A program made the position numbers and the translations under genes. Shown in pieces: positions 1-7,499 of a DNA stretch of 7,499 nt (position 1 is the first letter of the stretch; each line of letters starts with the position of its first letter). Location of the stretch: assembly GCA_017353825.1 (NCBI GenBank), contig JAFMSC010000199.1, positions 1-7,499 on the forward strand. Direction: 5' to 3'. The notes under the pieces are model-generated. The model searched no databases. It worked only from the letters and a program-made list of their open reading frames with translations, and had not been told where the DNA came from. The DNA is from Hyphomicrobiaceae bacterium. Lineage in GTDB: Bacteria; Pseudomonadota; Alphaproteobacteria; Rhizobiales; Hyphomicrobiaceae.

Positions 1-549
1 CTGGGCTTCCGCCTCCGCCACCTCAAGGACCCGCGCGCCCTCGCCGTGCTCAAGGCCGCCGCGGCGCGCGCCGGCTGGCACACCTGGAAGAAGCGCGAGG
101 GCGTCGGCCACGGCCTTGGCATGGCGCGGTACAAGGGGCTCGGAGCGTACTGCGCGGCGGTGGCGGAGGTGGAGGGCGAGGCTGACATCCGCGTGCGCCG
201 GCTGGTGTTGGCGGTGGACGTAGGAGAGGTCATCAACCCGGACGGTGCGGCCAACCAGATCGAAGGCGGCGCCGTGCAGGCCACCAGCTGGGTGCTGAAG
301 GAGGCGGTGCGCTTCGACCGGTCCCGCATCACCAGCAACACCTGGGACACCTATCCCATCCTGCGCTTCTCGGAGGTGCCGGCCGTGGAGGTGGAGATCA
401 TCGCCAGGCCCGAGGAGATGCCCCTGGGGGCCGGCGAGGCCGCCCACGGTCCCGTTGCCGGCGCCATCGCCAACGCCGTCACCGATGCGCTGGGCGTACG
501 CGTGCGTGACCTGCCCATCACCCGCGAGCGGCTGATCGCAGCGATGTGA
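1..549 (+). CDS. Molybdopterin-binding (large) subunit of a xanthine dehydrogenase/nicotinate dehydrogenase-B-type hydroxylase, C-terminal fragment
   Basis: The reading frame is open from base 1 to a TGA at 547-549 and gives 182 residues. The start lies outside the window. The sequence matches the C-terminal part of the molybdenum cofactor-binding subunit of the xanthine oxidase family. Visible marks are a glycine-rich 'GVGHGLGMARYKG' segment (residues 34-46), 'DVGEVINPDGAANQIEGG' (73-90), which is typical of the cofactor-binding domain, and 'PLGAGEAAHGP' (141-151). Glu146 in that last motif is in the position of the catalytic glutamate that activates the Mo-bound water. The stretch 'VRFDRSRITSNTWDTYPILRF' resembles nicotinate dehydrogenase subunit B / isoquinoline oxidoreductase beta-like proteins more than classical xanthine dehydrogenase. 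Such enzymes hydroxylate N-heterocycles or aldehydes and usually pair with a small 2Fe-2S subunit, which would lie upstream. The substrate cannot be told from this fragment. It converges on gyrB and has no functional link to the replication genes. The family call is firm; the subfamily is an inference. Confidence 0.88.
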   Translation: MGFRLRHLKDPRALAVLKAAAARAGWHTWKKREGVGHGLGMARYKGLGAYCAAVAEVEGEADIRVRRLVLAVDVGEVINPDGAANQIEGGAVQATSWVLKEAVRFDRSRITSNTWDTYPILRFSEVPAVEVEIIARPEEMPLGAGEAAHGPVAGAIANAVTDALGVRVRDLPITRERLIAAM

Positions 550-551
550 GG

Positions 552-572
552 GCCGCTCGCCGAAGCGGCGAG
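552..572 (+). terminator. Possible hairpin terminator after the molybdenum hydroxylase gene
   Basis: Two overlapping perfect 6-bp stems can form three to seven bases past the stop codon. One is GCCGCT (552-557) with AGCGGC (564-569); the other is CTCGCC (556-561) with GGCGAG (567-572). No T-tract follows, so this is at best a weak or factor-assisted terminator. At this GC content a 6-bp stem can also arise by chance. Confidence 0.3.
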
Positions 573-682
573 GGCCGTCAGTGGGCGGGACTGGGCCGTT
601 GGAACGGATCGCGCGGCGTGAACCTGAAGGGTCGCCGCGGCGCCCGACCGCGCCGATATCCGGGAAACGGGAACCCTCCATC

Positions 683-707
683 GTGAGCGGCGGGGTTTGC
701 CGCTCGC
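683..707. repeat. Inverted repeat, about 9-bp stem with 7-base loop
   Basis: GAGCGGC (685-691) pairs perfectly with GCCGCTC (699-705) around the loop GGGGTTT. The stem extends by one G-T wobble (684/706) and one G-C pair (683/707). No T-tract follows on either strand. The right arm shares the 9-mer GCCGCTCGC with 552-560 beside the preceding hairpin, so the two may be related. The function is unknown: it may be a terminator, a protein site or the stem of a small RNA. Confidence 0.5.
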
Positions 708-968
708 AACCGCTGCCATGTCGATGCCGGCCTTAGCAGCCAATGGGCGAGGTCCCAAACGAGGTGACGCGCGGCAAAGAGCAGGGCATAGGAGGATGCA
801 ACCCCTACCGCGCAGCCTCTCAGCGTCGCTCAAATCCCAACTTGCCGATTTCCTTGTGCCACACACGCTCCCAGCGTCACCGTAAGGTCGCCGACGATGA
901 AGAGCGACCAAGCGAGATCGGCAGAGCTCCGAGGATTTGCGGGAAGCCAGGGTAGAGAATGCCGCCTG

Positions 969-1001
969 GTTGGATGCGCACAGGACGTGGACGCATCCAA
1001 C
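969..1001. repeat. Perfect 10-bp inverted repeat with 13-base spacer
   Basis: GTTGGATGCG (969-978) is exactly complementary to CGCATCCAAC (992-1001), separated by 13 bases (979-991). It is the longest perfect stem I found by eye in the gap between the convergent genes. On the plus strand it is followed by GCGTTTGTCC and on the minus strand by CAGGCGGC, so neither side has a real T-tract. It may act as a bidirectional, weak terminator, as the stem of a structured RNA, or as a binding site. It lies about 250 bases past the gyrB stop. Confidence 0.6.
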
Positions 1002-1253
1002 GCGTTTGTCCGACCTCGTCACGGCAATTTCGACGCCAAGACCGTGCGAAAAAAAGCATGGGTCTTGCCGTGCACGCGAACGTCTGGCCGGACATTTCGA
1101 CTGGCGTCATCGGGTCAGCACAAGCGTTCGCGAGCCGCGATCGGCGGCGGCCGGCTCACCGGCGGATGAGGGCTGACGCCTAATCCCCTAGGACCCATGC
1201 AGGTTCATGCGAGTTGGAGCAACAGCGTCAAAGGCGGAGGAGGCCTGACACCT

Positions 1254-3698
<2,445 letters not shown>

Positions 3699-3709
3699 GT
3701 CAGCAGGCG

Positions 3710-3714
3710 TCCTT
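3710..3714 (-). promoter_or_regulatory. Shine-Dalgarno-like site for gyrB
   Basis: The minus strand reads AAGGA, with an 11-base spacer before the ATG at 3698. The spacing is slightly long but usable. It supports the 814-residue start over the TTG farther upstream. Confidence 0.45.
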
Positions 3715-3729
3715 GGGGGGAGATTTAGT

Positions 3730-3740
3730 GGCTCAGAGCC
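3730..3740. promoter_or_regulatory. Short palindrome GGCTC-A-GAGCC overlapping the putative gyrB -10
   Basis: Five bases on each side of one central base form a perfect dyad. It overlaps the TAGGCT element (3737-3742) and lies about 32-42 bases before the gyrB start. It could be an operator or a small 5' leader hairpin, or chance. gyrB is supercoiling-regulated in many bacteria, but nothing here shows that directly. Confidence 0.25.
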
Positions 3741-3781
3741 TAGCAAAAGATGGGGATCGACGCACGCAAAAAGAAGGTCAA
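3737..3781 (-). promoter_or_regulatory. Probable gyrB promoter region
   Basis: The gap between recF and gyrB is visibly richer in A/T than its surroundings. On the minus strand it holds TTGACC (3776-3781), a good -35-like hexamer. Closer to gyrB it holds TGC-TAGGCT (3737-3745), which looks like an extended -10. The two are 33 bases apart, so they cannot be one promoter. Either the TAGGCT works as an extended -10 with a poor -35 (TGCGTC at a 16-base spacing), or TTGACC pairs with an unrecognised -10. Placement is by eye, and alphaproteobacterial promoters are loose. Confidence 0.35.
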
Positions 3782-3814
3782 TAGGCGGCGAAACACCTGT
3801 TTATTATCAGCATG

Positions 3815-5056
3815 TTACAGGCTCCCGCTCGGAACCGTTGAAGTGACGGCCTTTTGGGCGACTCGTCCCTCCTCGACGCGGTGGAACTGCGCCATTCCGG
3901 CGAGGGCGGAGAAGAGTTCAGGATCGGTGCCCGTCATCCAGGTCTGGCCGCCCAGCGCCATGATCTCCACGAACAGGGCGGCGCGGCGCGGGGGATCGAG
4001 ATGCGCGGCGATCTCGTCGAGGAGGAGGATGGGTGCCCGGCCGTCGCGCTGTCGGCGGATGTGATCGGCGTGGGCGAGCACGAGGCCGATCAGCAGGGCC
4101 TTCTGCTCGCCCGTGGAGCAGACACCGGCCGGCATCGACTTGGGGCCGTGGCCGACGATGAGATCGGAGCGGTGCGGGCCGTCTAGCGTGCGCCCAGCCG
4201 CCCGGTCGCGCTCGCGGGTGGCCTGCAGCGTGGCGGCGTAGGCGTCCTCCACGTCCACGGCTGGGCGGGTAGCGAGGTCGGCCTCCAGCGTGCCTACGAT
4301 GGCCAGGTCCGCCCACGGAAAGGGGCTCGTGGGCGAGGCTTCTCGGCGGGCGGCGATGGTGGCGGCCAATGCGGCCACCGCGGCAGCACGAGCCGCGGCG
4401 ACCGCCGCGCCGGTTTCGGCCATGACGCGCTCCAGACCCGCGAAACGCGCCTCCTCGCGCACGTCCTCGGCCAGCAGGCGGTTGCGATGCTGCATGGCGC
4501 GCTCGAACTGAGCGAGGCGCGCGCGGTAGCCCGGATCGAATGAGGGGATTAGCCGGTCGAGGAAGCGCCGACGCTCGCCGGCCGGACCAATGAAAAGGCC
4601 GTCCATGGCCGGGATCAGCCACAACACTTCTATGTCGCTTGCGAGGGCTCCCGAGCCGGACCTGCTCTCCCCGTCGATGCGCACGACGCGTCCTGACCGT
4701 CCCGCAGCGTGATGGTCGAACCCGGTGCCGATGTTGATGGGCCCGTGCGGTGTACGCAGCGTGCTGGCGACGGCCCAGGACGAGGCTCCGAGCCGTGTCA
4801 GCTCGGCGTAGGGCGAGCGCCGCAGGCCCTGGCCGGGCGACAGGAGCGAGACAGCCTCCATGAGGTTGGTCTTGCCCGCGCCGTTGGGACCGGTAAGGAC
4901 GATCGGGCCGGGCCCCACGTCGAGCGCCAGCTCGGCGTAGTTGCGGAAATTGCTGAGCCGGAGCCGTTCGATCCACACGCTCTGTCGGGCTTGCCCAGCG
5001 GCCAGCGGCGGCGTCGCAGCCGCGGGAGCGGCGGCAGAAACGGCAGGCGGTGACAT
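3815..5056 (-). CDS. recF: DNA replication and repair protein RecF
   Basis: RecF is an SMC/ABC-like ATPase that, with RecO and RecR, recognises single-strand gaps at stalled forks and helps load RecA. The 413-residue product carries the family's marks in order. 'LRLSNFRNY' (32-40) is the usual opening. Walker A is 'GPNGAGKT' (56-63). The RecF signature 'FLDRLIPSFDPGYRARL' begins near 165 and leads into 'QHRNRLL'. The ABC signature is 'CSTGEQKALLIGLVLAHA' (313-330). Walker B is 'PILLLDEIAAHLD' (342-354, Asp347-Glu348), and 'TWMTGTD' follows. The ATG at 5054-5056 gives a 26-residue Ala/Pro-rich extension before the conserved part and has no clear Shine-Dalgarno. A GTG at 4976-4978 (Val27) would remove it, so the start is uncertain. 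The gene begins 43 bases after the dnaN stop, with no hairpin between them, which suggests co-transcription with dnaN. The stop is TAA at 3815-3817. Confidence 0.96.
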   Translation of the reverse strand: MSPPAVSAAAPAAATPPLAAGQARQSVWIERLRLSNFRNYAELALDVGPGPIVLTGPNGAGKTNLMEAVSLLSPGQGLRRSPYAELTRLGASSWAVASTLRTPHGPINIGTGFDHHAAGRSGRVVRIDGESRSGSGALASDIEVLWLIPAMDGLFIGPAGERRRFLDRLIPSFDPGYRARLAQFERAMQHRNRLLAEDVREEARFAGLERVMAETGAAVAAARAAAVAALAATIAARREASPTSPFPWADLAIVGTLEADLATRPAVDVEDAYAATLQATRERDRAAGRTLDGPHRSDLIVGHGPKSMPAGVCSTGEQKALLIGLVLAHADHIRRQRDGRAPILLLDEIAAHLDPPRRAALFVEIMALGGQTWMTGTDPELFSALAGMAQFHRVEEGRVAQKAVTSTVPSGSL

Positions 5057-5099
5057 GACAACTCGAACGGGCTCGTAGCGGCAGCGAGGCAGCGGATCG

Positions 5100-6236
5100 T
5101 CAGACGCGCATGGGCATGAGGACGTACAGCGAGCCTTCGTCGCTCTCGTCCCTCACCACCATAGGCGAGCCGGCGTTGGCCAGCAGGAACAGCGCGCTCT
5201 CGCTCTCGATCTGGCTGGCGATGTCGAGCAGGTAGCGGGCGTTGAAGCCGATCTCCAGCGGCTCGGCGCTGTAGTCGGCGACGAGCTCCTCGGTGGCGCT
5301 CCCGCCTTCGGGATTGTTAACGGATAGCACGAGCTTCGCATCGTCGATGTTGAGCTTGATTGCCTTGCCGCGCTCGCTGGCGATGGTCGAGACCCGGTCC
5401 ACGGCGGCAACGAACGCGCCGTTGCGCACCTTCAGCGCCCTCTCATTGGCTTTGGGAATGACCCGCGCGTAGTCCGGGAACGTGCCGTCGATGAGCTTGG
5501 TGGTAAGCGTGACGCTGCCGATCTCCTTGCCAGTCCCGATCCTAAAGCGCGCCTTGGAGGCGGAGATATCGATGCCCACCATGGTCTCGCTGGACTCGAT
5601 CAGTCGCAGCAGCTCATGCACCGTCTTGCGCGGCAGGATCACGCCGGGCATGCCGACAGCGCCCGGTGGCAGCAGCAGCTCGGCCTGGGCGAGGCGGTGG
5701 CCGTCGGTTGCCACGGCGCGAAGTGTCGGTCGGCCCGCCCGGCTCGCCTGATGCAGGTAGATGCCGTTGAGGTAGTAGCGCGTCTCCTCGGTGGAGATGG
5801 CGAACTTGGTCTTGTCGATGATGCGCTTGAGGTCGCTGGCGGCGATCTCGAAGTGATGGCTGAATTCGCCCGGCGAGAGGTCCGGGAAGTCCTCGGGCGC
5901 CAGGGTCTGCAGGGTGAAGCGGGAATGGCCGGAGGCGAGCACCAGCCGTTCCCGCTGATTGTCGCGGCGCATCTCCACCTGGGCGCCGTCAGGCAGCTTG
6001 CGCGCGATGTCGTAAAGGGTGTGCGCCGACACGGTGGCGGCGCCGGACTGGGAGATGTCGGCGCGCGTCTCCTCCACGACCTCGCGCTCCAGGTCGGTGG
6101 CGCGAAACTCAAGCCCGCGCTCGAACGCCCTGAGCAGAACATTGGAGAGGATGGGGATGGTGGTGCGCTTTTCGACGACGCTTGTCACATGGCCGAGGCC
6201 CCTGAGCAGCTCACCGCGATCGATCACCAGCTTCAT
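5100..6236 (-). CDS. dnaN: DNA polymerase III beta subunit (sliding clamp)
   Basis: DnaN forms a ring-shaped dimer around DNA and tethers polymerase III and repair polymerases. The 378-residue product is close to the usual length of about 370. It starts 'MKLVIDRGELLRGLGHV', has the three repeated clamp folds (roughly 1-120, 130-250 and 250-378), and shows the conserved 'VATDGHRLA' (175-183), 'FPDYARVIP' (253-261) and C-terminal 'LMPMRV'. These last elements help form the pocket that binds clamp-binding peptides. I chose the ATG at 6234-6236. The open frame continues 53 codons upstream to 6395, but that part is Arg/Pro-rich, unlike any clamp, and runs to the edge of the dnaA terminator hairpin. 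The ribosome site is weak: only a purine run (AGAAAGAACG) precedes the start. The gene follows dnaA by 216 bases and leads into recF after 43 bases. Confidence 0.98.
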   Translation of the reverse strand: MKLVIDRGELLRGLGHVTSVVEKRTTIPILSNVLLRAFERGLEFRATDLEREVVEETRADISQSGAATVSAHTLYDIARKLPDGAQVEMRRDNQRERLVLASGHSRFTLQTLAPEDFPDLSPGEFSHHFEIAASDLKRIIDKTKFAISTEETRYYLNGIYLHQASRAGRPTLRAVATDGHRLAQAELLLPPGAVGMPGVILPRKTVHELLRLIESSETMVGIDISASKARFRIGTGKEIGSVTLTTKLIDGTFPDYARVIPKANERALKVRNGAFVAAVDRVSTIASERGKAIKLNIDDAKLVLSVNNPEGGSATEELVADYSAEPLEIGFNARYLLDIASQIESESALFLLANAGSPMVVRDESDEGSLYVLMPMRV

Positions 6237-6452
6237 GGCCAGGCGTTCTTTCTGTTGGTGGCGCCCTGCCGCGGGCGGGCGCGATTCTCGCCGCAGGGGG
6301 CGGCCGGCTCCGCCGCGGCGACTCATTTGCCGTGCGGGAGCGTGAACCGATGCAAGGGCTTTGGCAAGAGATGGCGTTGCAACTAGGAGTAACACAACGG
6401 GCGGCGCCGGTTGCGCCGCCCTCGTCGCCGTCTGCCTTGGGCAGTGCCAGAA
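6237..6452 (-). other. dnaA-dnaN intergenic region
   Basis: This 216-base spacer has the dnaA terminator-like hairpin (6399-6421) near its dnaA end. The rest probably contains a dnaN promoter. TTGCCA, TTGCAT and TTGCAA occur on the minus strand at roughly 6340-6385, but none pairs with a convincing -10. No DnaA box of the TTATCCACA type is visible. The part nearest dnaN (6240-6330) is very GC-rich and may fold. Confidence 0.5.
6399..6421 (-). terminator. Hairpin terminator after dnaA
   Basis: GGGCGGCGC (6399-6407) and GCGCCGCCC (6413-6421) form a perfect 9-bp GC stem with a 5-base loop. It lies 31 bases past the dnaA stop. On the minus strand the stem is followed by GTTGTGTTACT, a modest T-rich tail. 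This is the most convincing intrinsic-terminator shape in the window, and it implies that dnaN has its own promoter or receives only read-through from dnaA. Confidence 0.6.
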
Positions 6453-7499
6453 CTAACGGTTGAGCTGACGCTTCAGTTCCTCGATCTCCTCCTTGAGATG
6501 GGGGTTGTCGCCAATCTCCTTGTCGATCTTACGGATGGCGTGCAGCACCGTAGTGTGGTCGCGGTTGCCGAAGCGGCGGCCGATCTCGGGGAGCGAGCGC
6601 GAGGTGAGTTGCTTGGCGAGATACATGCCGATCTGCCTTGGCCGCACCACCGAGCGGTGCCGGCGGTCCGAGAGGATGTCGGCCTTGGACACGGCGAAGT
6701 GTCGCGACACAATGCGCAGGATATCCTCCACCTTGATGCGCCGCGGCTCGATGCCGAGCACGAGGTCGCGGATGATGCCTTCCACCACCTCGACCGTAAT
6801 GGGGACGTGCGTCAGCTGCCACGTCAGGTACAGGCGGTTGACGGCTCCCTCGAGCTCACGGCCGTTCTCGGTAAGGCGGTCGGCGAGCAGCTTCAAAATC
6901 GCCTCCGACAGCTCGAACTGCGGGTCGGCGGTGCGCTTCTCGTGGACCCGCCGCTCTAGAATCTTGAGCCGCAGCTCCTCGTCGAACTCGCAAATCTCGG
7001 CAATCAGGCCGCGCTGCATGCGCGAGCGCATGCGGTCGTTGAGGCGGTCGAGCTGGCCGGGCGGGCGCGCCGAGGCCACCACCACCTGCTTGCCGCCGTC
7101 GAGCAGTGCGTTGACGATGTGCTCGAACTCCTGCTCGGTCTTCTCGCCTTGCATGAACTCTAGGTCGTCGATCAGCAGGATGTCGATGGCGCGGAATTTC
7201 TCCTTGAAGGCCATGGCATCCTGGCTGCGAATGGCTTCCACGAACTGGTAGCGGAAGCGCTCGGCCGTCAGATAGAGCACCTGCGCCCTTGGCAGGCGCC
7301 GCTTCACGTCCCAGGCGATGGCGTGCAAGAGGTGGGTCTTACCGAGGCCGACCAGGGAGTGCAGGTAGAGCGGGTTAAACTGGCGCGGCTCGTCGAGCAC
7401 GCCCGCAGCGACCTGCTTGGCGACCGTAAGCGCCATACGGTTGGCCTTGCCCTCAACGAAGCTGTCGAAGGTGTATTTCGGATCGAGGGGCGACCCCTC
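6453..7499 (-). CDS. dnaA: Chromosomal replication initiator protein DnaA, partial (N-terminus outside window)
   Basis: DnaA binds DnaA boxes at the origin, forms an ATP-dependent filament, melts the duplex and recruits the helicase. The frame is open to the right edge and gives 348 residues. These cover the AAA+ domain III and the DNA-binding domain IV; domains I-II are missing. The fragment opens 'LDPKYTFDSFVEGKANRMA'. The P-loop is 'SLVGLGKTH' (48-56), Walker B is 'ILLIDDLEFM' (107-116), sensor I is 'VVASARPP' (140-147), the box VII arginine finger is Arg160 in 'DRMRSRM', and sensor II is Arg214 in 'GRELEGAVNRL'. Domain IV ends with the DnaA signature around 'GNRDHTTVLHAI' (311-322). The stop is TAG at 6453-6455. 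Two nucleotide-site positions differ from the E. coli pattern: Ser48 replaces the first P-loop glycine, and Ala144 replaces the sensor I aspartate. The reading frame is intact and the family assignment is certain. Confidence 0.98.
   Translation of the reverse strand, partial: EGSPLDPKYTFDSFVEGKANRMALTVAKQVAAGVLDEPRQFNPLYLHSLVGLGKTHLLHAIAWDVKRRLPRAQVLYLTAERFRYQFVEAIRSQDAMAFKEKFRAIDILLIDDLEFMQGEKTEQEFEHIVNALLDGGKQVVVASARPPGQLDRLNDRMRSRMQRGLIAEICEFDEELRLKILERRVHEKRTADPQFELSEAILKLLADRLTENGRELEGAVNRLYLTWQLTHVPITVEVVEGIIRDLVLGIEPRRIKVEDILRIVSRHFAVSKADILSDRRHRSVVRPRQIGMYLAKQLTSRSLPEIGRRFGNRDHTTVLHAIRKIDKEIGDNPHLKEEIEELKRQLNR

Larger units (their letters stand above)
550..1253. other. Long gap of about 700 bases between convergent genes, no recognisable gene
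   Basis: This stretch separates the end of the hydroxylase gene from the end of gyrB. Several overlapping open frames of 60-90 codons (and one longer one that runs into the hydroxylase gene on the opposite strand) exist. None has a recognisable domain, a good ribosome site or a consistent codon pattern, and their translations are Arg/Ser/Ala-rich in the manner of out-of-frame high-GC DNA. A hand count over 781-900 gives 47 A/T of 120, about 61% GC. A sample line inside gyrB (1921-1980) has 18 A/T of 60, about 70% GC. The gap contains inverted repeats at 552-572, 683-707 and 969-1001, a 10-bp palindrome (CGCCGCGGCG, 633-642) and small 5-bp hairpins at 1128-1140 and 1150-1163. It could be decayed coding sequence, a small RNA region or plain spacer. 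I see no tRNA, transposase or CRISPR signal. Confidence 0.6.

Noticed and set aside
633..642. Palindrome CGCCGCGGCG
   Set aside because: An all-G/C palindrome in GC-rich DNA is expected by chance, and no context supports it as a site.
351..1022. 223-codon minus-strand frame across the hydroxylase end and the gap
   Set aside because: Half of it is antisense to the hydroxylase gene, and the translation shows no domain, signal peptide or membrane pattern.
1128..1163. Two 5-bp GC hairpins (TCGCG/CGCGA and GCCGG/CCGGC) as a gyrB terminator
   Set aside because: Short stems, no T-tract and about 90 bases or more past the stop. Such stems arise easily at this GC content.
3699..3746. 16-residue extension of GyrB from a TTG start
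   Set aside because: The ATG at 3698 has a Shine-Dalgarno-like site, and the extension would place coding sequence over the likely promoter elements.
3796..3821. CCTGT...ACAGG inverted repeat around the recF stop
   Set aside because: Only five pairs with a 16-base AT-rich loop; too weak for a terminator or operator.
3918..4976. 352-codon minus-strand frame overlapping recF
   Set aside because: An out-of-frame reading of recF with an Arg/Pro/Gly-rich product, while the recF frame shows all family motifs.
5616..6386. 256-codon plus-strand frame opposite dnaN
   Set aside because: Antisense shadow of dnaN with no family resemblance, explained by codon bias of the real gene. The same applies to the frame at 2643-3269 opposite gyrB.
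6237..6395. 53-residue N-terminal extension of DnaN
   Set aside because: Sliding clamps start at 'MKLVI...'. The extension is Arg/Pro-rich and would begin right beside the dnaA terminator hairpin, leaving no room for a promoter or leader.

Overview
The window reads as the conserved replication core of a high-GC alphaproteobacterium, most likely of the Hyphomicrobiales (Rhizobiales). The evidence is base composition, strongly G/C-biased third codon positions, and protein style. The DnaA sensor-I region, the RecF 'CSTGEQKALLIGLVLAHA' signature and the GyrB sequence all look alphaproteobacterial. As far as I recall, the unbroken order dnaA-dnaN-recF-gyrB is kept in lineages such as Bradyrhizobium relatives, while other alphaproteobacteria have split it. 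The species cannot be named from the sequence alone.

Layout, left to right. Positions 1-549 (+ strand) hold the C-terminal end of a molybdenum hydroxylase large subunit of the xanthine dehydrogenase / nicotinate dehydrogenase-B type. It is cut by the window edge. Positions 550-1253 are a gap of about 700 bases with no convincing gene and several inverted repeats. It lies between two convergent genes. From 1254 to the right end every gene is on the minus strand. In transcription order they are dnaA (6453 to beyond 7499, N-terminus missing), dnaN (5100-6236), recF (3815-5056) and gyrB (1254-3698).

The four minus-strand genes cover one theme. DnaA opens the origin and recruits the replication machinery. 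DnaN is the sliding clamp that holds polymerase III on DNA. RecF recognises gapped DNA and helps load RecA. GyrB is the ATPase subunit of the topoisomerase that removes supercoils ahead of the fork. The intervals suggest partly separate transcription. A strong hairpin lies just after dnaA, dnaN and recF are only 43 bases apart, and a 116-base AT-richer gap with promoter-like elements precedes gyrB.

I found no mobile element, CRISPR array, tRNA/rRNA or novel multi-gene system. No canonical DnaA-box cluster was seen, so the origin is not obviously in this window. The points most worth a second look are two unusual residues in the DnaA nucleotide-binding site, the unexplained 700-base gap with a perfect 10-bp inverted repeat, and a short palindrome over the probable gyrB promoter.
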